A stretch of 41,133 nucleotides of DNA from Utricularia gibba (Eukaryota > Streptophyta > Magnoliopsida > Lamiales > Lentibulariaceae). Below, piece after piece: positions 1 through 12,840 of the stretch (within the stretch, counting starts at the first letter, position 1; every line of letters starts with the position of its first letter). The DNA lies in the NCBI GenBank assembly GCA_002189035.1, contig NEEC01000055.1:1-41133 (forward strand), read 5' to 3'. The notes below the pieces were generated by a model. It had not been told where the DNA came from. It did no database searches and was given only the letters and a program-made list of their open reading frames with translations. A program made the position numbers and the translations under genes.

Positions 1-649
1 GGCTCGGAACGAGCTTCGAAACGGTATGATATGTGCAACATGACTCATCACCGTTCGCAAGATATCCACTCGATACCGAAGAGTGCACGAGGCCACCATG
101 AGGTTGTGGCTAGGGACACACCATGGCATCTTAAATGATCATCTCGAAATCCAAATTTCACATCGTCCATGAAATACATATGTCTTGCATGTCAAAAATC
201 ACATTCGCATCGAGTCAGGTGTCCCGAGTCACATTTTCGCGAACGTGGTGGCCACTTCGTTGCACATCTGAAGGCTAATATAAGGCAATCTTTCGAGCAT
301 TTGTGCTCCTCGGACGAACAAGTTCTCAACACGAAAGAAGACCGGCTCGGAACGAGCTTCGAAACGGTATGCTATGTGCAACATGACTCATCACCGTTTG
401 CAAGATATCCACTCGATACCGAAGAGTGCACGAGGCCACCATGAGGTTGTGGCTAGGGACACACTGATGGCATCTTAAAGGATCATCTCGAAATCCGAAA
501 TTTCACATCGTCACATGAAATACATATGTTTGCATGTCAAAAATCACATTCGCATCGAGTCAGGTATCCCGAGTCACATTCTCGCGAACGTGGTGGCCAC
601 TTCGTTGCACATCCGAAGGCTAATATAAGGCAATCTTTCGAGCATTTGT

Positions 650-659
650 GCAGCCCCGG
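650..659 (+). other. Subtype marker GCAGCCCCGG (first of four copies)
   Basis: The usual GCCTCCTCGG is replaced by GCAGCCCCGG here and at about 1679, 3727 and 5089, and I saw it nowhere else. The first two copies are also followed by ATTGGCTCGG and by GTTCGC, so three changes travel together within about 100 bp. This marks a distinct monomer subtype in the left block. Confidence 0.75.
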
Positions 660-933
660 ACGAACAAGTTCTCAACACGAAAGAAGATTGGCTCGGAACG
701 AGCTTCGAAACGGTATGATATGTGCAACATGACTCATCACCGTTCGCAAGATATCCACTCGATACCGAAGAGTGCACGAGGCCACCATGAGGTTGTGGCT
801 AGGGACAACACCATGGCATCTTAAATGATCATCTCGAAATCCGAAATTTTCACATCGTCCCATGAAATACATATGTCTTGCATGTCAAAAATCACATTCG
901 CATCGAGTCAGGTGTCCCGAGTCACATTTTCGC

Positions 934-941
934 GAATGTGG
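934..941 (+). other. Subtype marker GAATGTGG (first of six copies)
   Basis: GAATGTGG replaces GAACGTGG here and at 2643, 4004, 4347, about 5361 and 11179. In the same units the downstream segment reads GCAGCCTCGG, GCAGCTCGG or GCCCTCGG rather than the common GCCTCCTCGG. Two sites 65 bp apart are therefore linked. This subtype directly follows the GCAGCCCC subtype in three of four cases. Confidence 0.7.
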
Positions 942-3900
942 TGGCCACTTCGTTGCACATCTGAAGGCTAATATAAGGCAATCTTTCGAGCATTTGTGCA
1001 GCCTCGGACGAACAAGTTCTCAACACGAAAGAAGACCGGCTCGGAACGAGCTTCGAAACGGTATGATATGTGCAACATGACTCATCACCGTTTGCAAGAT
1101 ATCCACTCGATACCGAAGAGTGCACGAGGCCACCATGAGTTGTGGCTAGGACACACCCATGGCATCTTAAATGATCATCTCGAAATCCGAAATTTCACAT
1201 CGTCACATGAAATACATATGTTTGCATGTCAAAAATCACATTCGCATCGAGTCAGGTGTCCCGAGTCACATTTTCGCGAACGTGGTGGCCACTTCGTTGC
1301 ACATCTGAAGGCTAATATAAGGCAATCTTTCGAGCATTTGTGCTCCTCGGACGAACAAGTTCTCAACACGAAAGAAGACCGGCTCGGAACGAGCTTCGAA
1401 ACGGTATGATATGTGCAACATGACTCATCACCGTTTGCAAGATATCCACTCGATACCGAAGAGTGCACGAGGCCACCATGAGGTTGTGGCTAGGGACACA
1501 CATCTTAAATGATCATCTCGAAATCCGAAATTTCACATCGTCCCATGAAATACATATGTTTGCATGTCAAAAATCACATTCGCATCGAGTCAGGTGTCCC
1601 GAGTCACATTTCGCGAACGTGGTGGCCACTTCGTTGCACATCTGAAGGCTAATATAAGGCAATCTTTCGAGCATTTGTGCAGCCCCGGACGAACAAGTTC
1701 TCAACACGAAAGAAGATTGGCTCGGAACGAGCTTCGAAACGGTATGATATGTGCAACATGACTCATCACCGTTCGCAAGATATCCACTCGATACCGAAGA
1801 GTGCACGAGGCCACCATGAGTTGTGGCTAGGGACACACCCATGGCATCTTAAATGATCATCTCGAAATCTAAAATTTCACATCGTCCCATGAAATACATA
1901 TGTCTTGCATGTCAAAAATCACATTCGCATCGAGTCAGGTGTCCGAGTCACATTTTCGCGAACGTGGTGGCCACTTCGTTGCCACATCTGAAGGCTAATA
2001 TAAGGCAATCTTTCGAGCATTTGTGCCTCCTCGGACGAACAAGTTCTCAACACGAAAGAAGATGGCTCGGAACGAGCTTCGAAACGGTATGATATGTGCA
2101 ACATGACTCATCACCGTTTGCAAGATATCCACTCGATACCGAAGAGAGTGCACGAGGCCACCATGAGTTGTGGCTAGGACACACCATGGCATCTTAAATG
2201 ATCATCTCGAAATCCAAATTTCACATCGTCCCATGAAATACATATGTCTTGCATGTCAAAATCACATTCGCATCGAGTCAGGTGTCCCGAGTCACATTTC
2301 GCGAACGTGGTGGCCACTGTTGCACATAAGGCTAATATAAGGCAATCTTTCGAGCATTTGTGCCTCCTCGGACGAACAAGTTCTCAACACGAAAGAAGAC
2401 CGGCTCGGAACGAGCTTCGAAACGGTATGATATGTGCAACATGACTCATCACCGTTTGCAAGATATCCACTCGATACCGAAGAGTGCACGAGGCCACCAT
2501 GAGGTTGTGGCTAGGGACACACCCATGGCATCTTAAATGATCATCTCGAAATCCAAATTTCACATCGTCCATGAAATACATATGTCTTGCATGTCAAAAA
2601 TCACATTCGCATCGAGTCAGGTGTCCCGAGTCACATTTTCGCGAATGTGGTGGCCACTTCGTTGCACATCTGAAGGCTAATATAAGGCAATCTTTCGAGC
2701 ATTTGTGCAGCTCGGACGAACAAGTTCTCAACACGAAAGAAGACTGGCTCGGAACGAGCTTCGAAACGGTATGATATGTGCAACATGACTCATCACCGTT
2801 GCAAGATATCCACTCGATACCGAAGAGTGCACGAGGCCACCATGAGGTTGTGGCTAGGGACACACCCATGGCATCTTAAATGATCATCTCGAAATCAAAT
2901 TTCACATCGTCCATGAAATACATATGTCTTGCATGTCAAAAATCACATTCGCATCGAGTCAGGTGTCCGAGTCACATTTCGCGAACGTGGTGGCCACTTC
3001 GTTGCACATCTGAAGGCTAATATAAGGCAATCTTTCGAGCATTTGTGCCTCCTCGGACGAACAAGTTCTCAACACGAAAGAAGACGGCTCGGAACGAGCT
3101 TCGAAACGGTATGATATGTGCAACATGACTCATCACCGTTTGCAAGATATCCACTCGATACCGAAGAGTGCACGAGGCCACCATGAGGTTGTGGCTAGGG
3201 ACACACCCATGGCATCTTAAATGATCATCTCGAAATCCAAATTTCACATCGTCATGAAATACATATGTCTTGCATGTCAAAAATCACATTCGCATCGAGT
3301 CAGGTGTCCCGAGTCACATTTTCGCGAACGTGGTGGCCACTTCGTTGCACATCTGAAGGCTAATATAAGGCAATCTTTCGAGCATTTGTGCCTCCTCGGA
3401 CGAACAAGTTCTCAACACGAAAGACCGGCTCGAACGAGCTTCGAAACGGTATGATATGTGCAACATGACTCATCACCGTTCGCAAGATATCCACTCGATA
3501 CCGAAGAGTGCACGAGGCCACCATGAGGTTGTGGCTAGGGACACACCATGGCATCTTAAATGATCATCTCGAAATCCAAATTTCACATCGTCCATGAAAT
3601 ACATATGTTTGCATGTCAAAAATCACATTCGCATCGAGTCAGGTGTCCGAGTCACATTTCGCGAACGTGGTGGCCACTTCGTTGCACATCTGAAGGCTAA
3701 TATAAGGCAATCTTTCGAGCATTTGTGCAGCCCCGGACGAACAAGTTCTCAACACGAAAGAAGACGGCTCGGAACGAGCTTCGAAACGGTATGATATGTG
3801 CAACATGACTCATCACCGTTCGCAAGATATCCACTCGATACCGAAGAGTGCACGAGGCCACCATGAGGTTGTGGCTAGGGACACACATGGCATCTTAAAT

Positions 3901-5927
3901 GATCATCTCGAAATCCAAATTTCACATCGTCCCATGAAATACATATTCTTGCATGTCAAAAATCACATTCGCATCGAGTCGGTGTCCCGAGTCACATTTT
4001 CGCGAATGTGGTGGCCACTTCGTTGCACATCTGAAGGCTAATATAAGGCAATCTTTCGAGCATTTGTGCAGCCTCGGACGAACAAGTTCTCAACACGAAA
4101 GAAGACGGGCTCGGAACGAGCTTCGAAACGGTATGATATGTGCAACATGACTCATCACCGTTTGCAAGATATCCACTCGATACCGAAGAGTGCACGAGGC
4201 CACCATGAGGTTGTGGCTAGGGACACACCCATGGCATCTTAAATGATCATCTCGAAATCAATTTCACATCGTCCCATGAAATACATACGTCTTGCATGTC
4301 AAAAATCACATTCGCATCGAGTCAGGTGTCCCGAGTCACATTTCGCGAATGTGGTGGCCACTTCGTTGCACATCTGAAGGCTAATATAAGGCAATCTTTC
4401 GAGCATTTGTGCCCTCGGACGAACAAGTTCTCAACACGAAAGAAGACGGCTCGGAACGAGCTTCGAAACGGTATGATATGTGCAACATGACTCATCACCG
4501 TTTGCAAGATATCCACTCGATACCGAAGAGTGCACGAGGCCACCATGAGTTGTGGCTAGGACACACATGGCATCTTAAATGATCATCTCGAAATCCAAAT
4601 TTCACATCGTCATGAAATACATATGTCTTGCATGTCAAAAATCACATTCGCATCGAGTCAGGTGTCCCGAGTCACATTTTCGCGAACGTGGTGGCCACTT
4701 CGTTGCACATCTGAAGGCTAATATAGGCAATCTTTCGAGCATTTGTGCCCTCGGACGAACAAGTTCTCAACACGAAAGAAGACGGCTCGGAACGAGCTTC
4801 GAAACGGTATGATATGTGCAACATGACTCATCACCGTTTGCAAGATATCCACTCGATACCGAAGAGTGCACGAGGCCACCATGAGGTTGTGGCTAGGGAC
4901 ACACCCATGGCATCTTAAATGATCATCTCGAAATCCGAAATTTCACATCGTCCATGAAATACATATGTTTTGCATGTCAAAAATCACATTCGCATCGAGT
5001 CAGGTGTCCCGAGTCACATTTCGCGAACGTGGTGGCCACTTCGTTGCACATCTGAAGGCTAATATAAGGCAATCTTTCGAGCATTTGTGCAGCCCCGGAC
5101 GAACAAGTTCTCAACACGAAAGAAGAAACGAGCTTCGAAACGGTATGATATGTGCAACATGACTCATCACCGTTTGCAAGATATCCACTCGATACCGAAG
5201 AGTGCACGAGGCCACCATGAGGTTGTGGCTAGGGACACACCCATGGCATCTTAAATGATCATCTCGAAATCCAAATTTCACATCGTCCATGAAATACATA
5301 TGTCTTGCATGTCAAAAATCACATTCGCATCGAGTCAGGTGTCCCGAGTCACATTTTCGCGAATGTGGTGGCCACTTCGTTGCACATCTGAAGGCTAATA
5401 TAAGGCAATCTTTCGAGCATTTGTGCCCTCGGACGAACAAGTTCTCAACACGAAAGAAGACGGCTCGGAACGAGCTTCGAAACGGTATGATATGTGCAAC
5501 ATGACTCATCACGTTTGCAAGATATCCACTCGATACCGAAGAGTGCACGAGGCCACCATGAGGTTGTGGCTAGGGACACACCCATGGCATCTTAAATGAT
5601 CATCTCGAAATCCTCACATCGTCATGAAATACATATGTCTTGCATGTCAAAATCACATTCGCATCGAGTCAGGTGTCCCGAGTCACATTTCGCGAACGTG
5701 GTGGCCACTTCGTTGCACATCTGAAGGCTAATATAAGGCAATCTTTCGAGCATTTGTGCCTCCTCGGACGAACAAGTTCTCAACACGAAAGAAGACCGCT
5801 CGGAACGAGCTTCGAAACGGTATGATATGTGCAACATGACTCATCACCGTTTGCAAGATATCCACTCGATACCGAAGAGTGCACGAGGCCACCATGAGGT
5901 TGTGGCTAGGGACACACGGCATCTTAA

Positions 5928-6050
5928 ATGATCATCTCGAAATCCAAATTTCACATCGTATGAAATACATATGATCATCTCGAAATCCGAAAACACTTCG
6001 TCGCTAATATAAGGCAATCTTTCGAGCATTTGTGCCCTCGGACGAACAAG
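5928..6050 (+). repeat. Rearranged monomer: 43-bp local duplication plus internal deletion
   Basis: ATGATCATCTCGAAATCC occurs at 5928 and again at 5971, so a 43-bp segment is repeated. The second copy then jumps to AAAACACTTCGTCGCTAATATAAGG, which removes most of the stretch between CATGTCAAAAATC and GGCCACTTCG. The following box and GAGCATTTGTGC are complete. This is the first clearly rearranged unit from the left and starts a disturbed segment that runs to about 7790. Confidence 0.75.
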
Positions 6051-6494
6051 TTCTCAACACGAAAGAAGACCGGCTCGGAACGAGCTTCGAAACGGTATGA
6101 TGTGCAACATGACTCATCACCGTTTGCAAGATATCCACTCGATACCGAAGAGTGCACGAGGCCACCATGAGGTTGTGGCTAGGGACATGGCATCTTAAAT
6201 GATCATCTCGAAATCCGTTTCACATCGTCCATGAAATACACATGTCAAAAATCACATTCGCATCGAGTCAGGTGTCCCGAGTCACATTTCGCGAACGTGG
6301 TGGCCACTTCGTTGCACATCTGAAGGCTAATATAAGGCAATCTTTCGAGCATTTGTGCTTCTCAACGAAAGAAGCTCGGAACGAGCTTCGAAACGGTATG
6401 ATATGTGCAACATGACTCATCACCGTTCGCAAGATATCCACTCGATACCGAAGAGTGCACGAGGCCACCATGAGGTTGTGGCTAGGGACACACC

Positions 6495-6537
6495 CATCCT
6501 CGAGACGAAACGGTCTGTCAGTCACACGAAACATCTG
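6495..6537 (+). repeat. Chimeric junction segment inside a truncated monomer
   Basis: After CACACCCAT the unit continues CCTCGAGACGAAACGGTCTG and then TCAGTCACACGAAAC before rejoining CATCTGAAGGCTAATATAAGG. About 40 bp here do not follow the order of the unit, although short words such as CGAAACGGT, GTCA and CACGAAA occur elsewhere in it. It may be scrambled satellite or mis-assembly. No outside origin can be shown. Confidence 0.5.
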
Positions 6538-7499
6538 AAGGCTAATATAAGGCAATCTTTCGAGCATTTGTGCACCGGACGAACAAGTTCTCAACACGAA
6601 AGAAGAGGCTCGGAACGAGCTTCGAAACGGTATGATATGTGCAACATGACTCATCACCGTTTGCAAGATATCCACTCGATACCGAAGAGTGCACGAGGCC
6701 ACCATGAGGTTGTGGCTAGGGACACACCCATGGCATCTTAAATGATCATCTCGAAATCCAAATTTCACATCGTCCCATGAAATACATATGTCTTGCATGT
6801 CAAAATCACATTCGCATCGAGTCAGGTGTCCGAGTCACATAAACTTCGTTGCACATCTGAAGGCTAATATAAGGCAATCTTTCGAGCATTTGTGCACGAA
6901 CAAGTTCTCAACATGGCTCGGAACGAGCTTCGAAACGGTATGATATGTGCAACATGACTCATCACCGTTTGCAAGATATCCACTCGATACCGAAGAGTGC
7001 ACGAGGCCACCATGAGTTGTGGCTAGGGACACACCCATGGCATCTTAAATGATCATCTCGAAATCCAAATTTCACATCGTCATGAAATACATATGTCTTG
7101 CATGTCAAAAATCACATTCGCATCGAGTCAGGTGTCCCGAGTCACATTTTCGCGAACGTGGTGGCCACTTCGTTGCACATCTGAAGGCTAATATAAGGCA
7201 ATCTTTCGAGCATTTGTGCCTCCTCGGACGAACAAGTTCTCAACACGAAAGAAGACCGGCTCGGAACGAGCTTCGAAACGGTATGATATGTGCAACATGA
7301 CTCATCACCGTTTGCAAGATATCCACTCGATACCGAAGAGTGCACGAGGCCACCATGAGGTTGTGGCTAGGGACACATGCATCTTAAATGATCATCTCGA
7401 AATCCAAATTTTCTAGGGACATCGTCCATGAAATACATATGTCTTGCATGTCAAAAATCACATTCGCATCGAGTCAGGTGTCCCGAGTCACATTTTCGC

Positions 7500-7640
7500 G
7501 AACAGTCACATGTCCCGAGTGTTTTGCAACGTGTCAACAAATCACAAGGCAATCTCAGGTGTCTTGGAGTCACGAGCGTTCCCTCACGGAAACTTCGTTG
7601 CACATCTGAAGGCTAATATCAACACGATCTTCGGAACGAG
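7500..7640 (+). repeat. Strongly diverged or scrambled monomer
   Basis: From AACAGTCACATGTCCCGAGT onward the sequence repeats unit words out of order (GTCCCGAGT, TTTTGCA, CACAAGGCAATCTCAGGTGTC) and then rejoins at ACTTCGTTGCACATCTGAAGGC. The box itself is cut to GGCTAATATCAACACGATC, one of the few damaged boxes on the left side. The unit is about 425 bp from the previous box, longer than usual. Confidence 0.55.
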
Positions 7641-7790
7641 CTTCGAAACGGTATGATATGTGCAACATGACTCATCACCGTGCAAGATATCCACTCGATA
7701 CCGAAGAGTGCACGAGGCACCATGAGGTTGTGGCTAGGGACACACCCATGGCATCTTAAATGATCATCTCGAAATCCGAAATTTCACATC

Positions 7791-10590
7791 GTCATGAAAT
7801 ACATATGTCTTGCATGTCAAAAATCACATTCGCATCGAGTCAGGTGTCCCGAGTCACATTTTCGCGAACGTGGTGGCCACTTCGTTGCACATCTGAAGGC
7901 TAATATAAGGCAATCTTTCGAGCATTTGTGCCTCCTCGGACGAACAAGTTCTCAACACGAAAGAAGACCGGCTCGGAACGAGCTTCGAAACGGTATGATA
8001 TGTGCAACATGACTCATCACCGTTTGCAAGATATCCACTCGATACCGAAGAGTGCACGAGGCCACCATGAGGTTGTGGCTAGGGACACACCCATGGCATC
8101 TTAAATGATCATCTCGAAATCCAAATTTCACATCGTCCATGAAATACATATGTCTTGCATGTCAAAAATCACATTCGCATCGAGTCAGGTGTCCCGAGTC
8201 ACATTTCGCGAACGTGGTGGCCACTTCGTTGCACATCTGAAGGCTAATATAAGGCAATCTTTCGAGCATTTGTGCCCGGACGAACAAGTTCTCAACACGA
8301 AAGAAGACTCGGAACTCTATGACAACATGACTCATCACCGTAAGATATCCACTCGATACCGAAGAGTGCACGAGGCCACCATGAGGTTGTGGCTAGGGAC
8401 ACACCATGGCATCTTAAATGATCATCTCGAAATCCTTTCACATCGTCCATGAAATACATATCTTGCATGTCAAAAATCACATTCGCATCGAGTCAGGTGT
8501 CCCGAGTCACATTTTCGCGAAACTTCGTTGCACATCTGAAGGCTAATATAAGGCAATCTTTCGAGCATTTGTGCACCTCGGACGAACAAGTTTCAACACG
8601 AAAGAAGACTGGCTCGGAACGAGCTTCGAAACGGTATGATATGTGCAACATGACTCATCACCGTTTGCAAGATATCCACTCGATACCGAAGAGTGCACGA
8701 GGCCACCATGAGGTTGTGGCTAGGGACACACCATGGCATCTTAAATGATCATCTCGAAATCCAAAATTTCACATCGTCCCATGAAATACATATGTCTTGC
8801 ATGTCAAAATCACATTCGCATCGAGTCAGGTCCGAGTCACATTTTCGCGAACGTGGTGGCCACTTCGTTGCACATCTGAAGGCTAATATAAGGCAATCTT
8901 TCGAGCATTTGTGCCTCGGACGAACAAGTTCTCAACACGAAAGAAGACCGGCTCGGAACGAGCTTCGAAACGGTATGATATGTGCAACATGACTCATCAC
9001 CGTTTGCAAGATATCCACTCGATACCGAAGAGTGCACGAGGCCACCATGAGGTTGTGGCTAGGGACACACCATGGCATCTTAAATGATCATCTCGAAATC
9101 CAAAATTTCACATCGTCCATGAAATACATATGTCTTGCATGTCAAAAATCACATTCGCATCGAGTCAGGTGTCCCGAGTCACATTTTCGCGAACGTGGTG
9201 GCCACTTCGTTGCACATCTGAAGGCTAATATAAGGCAATCTTTCGAGCATTTGTGCCTCCTCGGACGAACAAGTTCTCAACACGAAAGAAGACGGCTCGG
9301 AACGAGCTTCGAAACGGTATGATATGTGCAACATGACTCATCACCGTTTGCAAGATATCCACTCGATACCGAAGAGTGCACGAGGCCACCATGAGGTTGT
9401 GGCTAGGGACACACCCATGGCATCTTAAATGATCATCTCGAAATCAAAATTTCACATCGTCCCATGAAATACATATGTCTTGCATGTCAAAATCACATTC
9501 GCATCGAGTCAGGTGTCCCGAGTCACATTTTCGCGAACGTGGTGGCCACTTCGTTGCACATCTGAAGGCTAATATAAGGCAATCTTTCGAGCATTTGTGC
9601 CGGACGAACAAGTTCTCAACACGAAAGAAGACTGGCTCGGAACGAGCTTCGAAACGGTATGATATGTGCAACATGACTCATCACCGAAGATATCCACTCG
9701 ATACCGAAGAGTGCACGAGGCCACCATGAGGTTGTGGCTAGGGACACACCCATGGCATCTTAAATGATCATCTCGAAATCCAAATTTCACATCGTCCCAT
9801 GAAATACATATGTCTTGCATGCAAAAATCACATTCGCATCGAGTCATGTCCCGAGTCACATTTCGCGAACGTGGTGGCCACTTCGTTGCACATCTGAAGG
9901 CTCAATCTTTCGAGCATTTGTGCGGACGAACAAGTTCTCAACACGAAAGAAGACAACGAGCTTCGAAACGGTATGATATGTGCAACATGACTCATCACCG
10001 TTTGCAAGATATCCACTCGATACCGAAGAGTGCACGAGGCCACCATGAGGTTGTGGCTAGGGACACACCCATGGCATCTTAAATGATCATCTCGAAATCC
10101 AAATTTCACATCGTCATGAAATACATATGTTTGCATAAAAATCACATTCGCAAGTCCCCGAGTCACATGCGAACGTGGTGGCCACTTCGTTGCACATCTG
10201 AAGGCTAATATAAGGCAATCTTTCGAGCATTTGTGCACGAACAAGTTCTCAACACGAAAGAAGACGGCTCGGAACGAGCTTCGAAACGGTATGATATGTG
10301 CAACATGACTCATCACCGTTCAAGATATCCACTCGATACCGAAGAGTGCACGAGGCCACCATGAGGTTGTGGCTAGGGACATGGCATCTTAAATGATCAT
10401 CTCGAAATCCGAAATTTCACATCGTCCATGAAATACATATGTTTGCATGTCAAAAATCACATTCGCATCGAGTCAGGTGTCCGAGTCACATTTTCGCGAA
10501 CGTGGTGGCCACTTCGTTGCACATCTGAAGGCTAATATAAGGCAATCTTTCGAGCATTTGTGCCGGACGAACAAGTTCTCAACACGAAAG
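7791..10590 (+). repeat. Second regular block, about 9 monomers with small deletions
   Basis: Boxes lie at about 7895, 8240, 8539, 8879, 9221, 9565, 9898, 10201 and 10528, mean spacing about 329 bp. Nearly all differences from the reference are losses of 1-20 bp, for example GGAACTCTATGACAACATGAC near 8312, GCGAAACTTCGTTGC near 8517 (CGTGGTGGCC missing), and GAAGGCTCAATC near 9898 where TAATATAAGG is missing. The last unit (10590-10640) loses most of its TCGAAACGG to GATACCG part. Confidence 0.85.
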
Positions 10591-12840
10591 AAGACTCGGA
10601 ACGAACCGACTCATCACACGAAACGAGGCCACCATGAGTTGTGGCTAGGGACACACCCATGGCATCTTAAATGATCATCTCGAAATCCGACATCATGTCA
10701 ACGTCCATGAAATACACATCTGAAGGCTCAATCTTTCGAGCATTTGTGCGTGCAACGAGCTTCGCCAACATGACTCATGTCAGGATTGCACGAGGCCACC
10801 ATGAGGTTGTGGCTAGGGGCATCTTCATGGAAATGTGAAATACATATGTCTTGCATGTCAATCACATTCGATCGAGTCTCCCGAAATTTCAAATTCGTCA
10901 CATCTGAAGGCTAATATAAGGCAATCTTTCGAGCATTTGTGCCTCGGACGAACAAGTTCTCAACACGAAAGAAGACATTCGTCAACATGACTCATCACCG
11001 TTCGCAAGATATCCACTCGATACCGAAGAGTGCACGAGGCCACCATGAGGTTGTGGCTAGGTGGCATCTTAAATGATCATCTCGAAATCCGAAATTTCAC
11101 ATCGTCCCATGAAATACATATGTCTTGCATGTCAAAAATCATTCGCATCGAGTCAGGTGTCCCGAGTCACATTTTCGCGAATGTGGTGGCCACTTCGTTG
11201 CACATCTGAAGGCTAATATAAGGCAATCTTTCGAGCATTTGTGCCCTCGGACGAACAAGTTCTCAACACGAAAGAAGACCGGCTCGGAACGAGCTTCGAA
11301 ACGGTATGATATGTGCAACATGACTCATCACCGTTTGCAAGATATCCACTCGATACCGAAGAGTGCACGAGGCCACCATGAGGTTGTGGCTATGGCATCT
11401 TAAATGATCATCTCGAAATCCAAATTTCACATCGTCCATCATATGATCGTTCCATGAAAACATCTGACTAATATAAGGCAATCTTTCGAGCATTTGTGCA
11501 ACGAACAAGTTCTCACATCGGAACGAGCTTCGAAACGGTATGATATGTGCAACATGACTCATCACCGTTTATCCACTCGATACCGAAGAGTGCACGAGGC
11601 CACCATGAGGTTGTGGCTAGGGACACACCCATCTTAAATGATCATCTCGAAATCCAAATTTCACATCGTCCATGAAATACATATGTCTTGCATGTCAAAA
11701 ATCACATTCGCATCGAGTCAGGTGTCCCGAGTCACATTTTCGCGAACGTGGTGGCCACTTCGTTGCACATCTGAAGGCTAATATAAGGCAATCTTTCGAG
11801 CATTTGTGCCTCCTCGGACGAACAAGTTCTCAACACGAAAAAGACCGGCTCGGAACGAGCTTCGAAACGGTATGATATGTGCAACATGACTCATCACCGT
11901 TTGAGATTCCATCGATCGAGAAATACATATGCACATGTCAAAAATCACATTCGCATCGAGTCAGGTGTCCCGAGTCACATTTTGCCACATCTGAAGGCTA
12001 ATATAAGGGAGCATTTGTGCCTTCTCTCACGAACCATGACTCATCACAAGGAATTTCTACACACCCATGGCATCTTAAATGATCATCTCGAAATCCGATG
12101 AAATACATATGTCTTGCATGTCAAAAATCGCATCGAGTCAAGTCACATCGCGAAAAGATCAGCCGTTGCATATCAACATGACTCATCACCGTAAGGAGAA
12201 TGCACGATTTCGTGGCTGGGACACACCGTTCATCTTAAAGAGATCTCGAAATCCTTTCACATCGTCGAAACCATGACTCATCACCGTTTGAGACATGAAT
12301 CGATCGAAGATGTGATGTCAGTCACCCGAGTCACATTTTCGCGAACGTGGTGGCCACTTCGTTGCACATCTGAAGGCTAATATATATCTTTCGAGCATTT
12401 GAGCCTCCTTGAACACAGTTCTCAACAGTGCACATGAGGCACGTGAGCTTCGACAACGGTATGTTGCATTCGTATGACAACATCATCACCGTTTGCAAGA
12501 GTATCCACTCGATCACCGAAGAGTGCACGAGGCCACACAAGTGTTGTGGCTAGGCAATCTTTCGAGCATTTGTGCCCTGGCATTCTCAACATGACTCATC
12601 ACCGTTTGCAAGATATCCACTCGATACCGAAGAGTGCACGAGGCCACCATGAGCTACATCGATCGAGATGAAATACATATGATGTCAAATCGTCCAAGTC
12701 ACATACATTCGACATCTGAAGGCTCAGCATCAAACAAACATTTCGCATCGACTCATCACCGTCAAGGATGTGCACGAGGCCACCATGAGGTCTACATTGG
12801 ATCGAAGTGGTGGAGGCAGTCACATTTTCTGACAGAAGGC
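10591..12840 (+). repeat. Strongly degraded block
   Basis: Box-to-box distances vary widely (10722, 10907, 11209, about 11469, 11774, 11994, about 12373, 12719, 12837), from about 120 to 380 bp. Units at 10680-10900 and 11900-12300 keep only short runs of the unit in the correct order, such as CATGACTCATCACC, CACACCGTTCATCTTAAA and CATCGAGTCA. A unit around 12140-12300 has lost its box completely. A nearly complete stretch remains at 11640-11900. All recognisable pieces stay in the same strand and mostly in the same order, so loss of segments explains more than shuffling does. Confidence 0.8.

Larger units (their letters stand above)
1..5927 (+). repeat. Left block: about 17 near-full-length monomers with variant subtypes
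   Basis: Conserved boxes lie at about 271, 616, 964, 1308, 1645, 1991, 2328, 2673, 3013, 3355, 3693, 4034, 4376, 4714, 5055, 5391 and 5724, a mean spacing near 341 bp. Units differ by many 1-5 bp indels, often in homopolymers (CATTTTCGCG or CATTTCGCG, GTCCCGAG or GTCCGAG, CAAAAATC or CAAAATC). Four substitution-type markers are present: GTTCGC or GTTTGC, GAAC or GAAT before GTGG, GCAGCCCCGG/GCAGCCTCGG/GCCTCCTCGG/GCTCCTCGG/GCCCTCGG, and ATTGG or ACCGG before CTCGG. These mark monomer subtypes. Confidence 0.9.
6051..7790 (+). repeat. Disturbed segment with truncated and chimeric monomers
   Basis: Boxes lie at about 6323, 6538, 6860, 7184 and 7609, with spacings between about 215 and 425 bp. 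Near 6361 a unit reads GTGCTTCTCAACGAAAGAAGCTCGG, losing CTCGGACGAACAAG. At 6839 GTCACATAAACTTCG lacks the GTGGTGGCC stretch, and at 6895 GCACGAACAAGTTCTCAACATGGCTCGG lacks the usual CGAAAGAAGACC. Near 7411 a stray TCTAGGGA lies inside the TTTCACATCG stretch. Orientation stays constant throughout. Confidence 0.8.

Noticed and set aside
169-444. Recurrent plus-strand open frames of 60-185 codons beginning MKYIC
   Set aside because: They are one frame of the satellite unit copied many times. Unit length is not a multiple of three, indels break the frame freely, and an overlapping open frame exists on the other strand. No family domain is visible.
6268-6798. Long minus-strand open frame of 176 codons
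   Set aside because: It is two satellite units joined because deletions happened to keep the frame open. Its translation is the same repeat-derived peptide twice.
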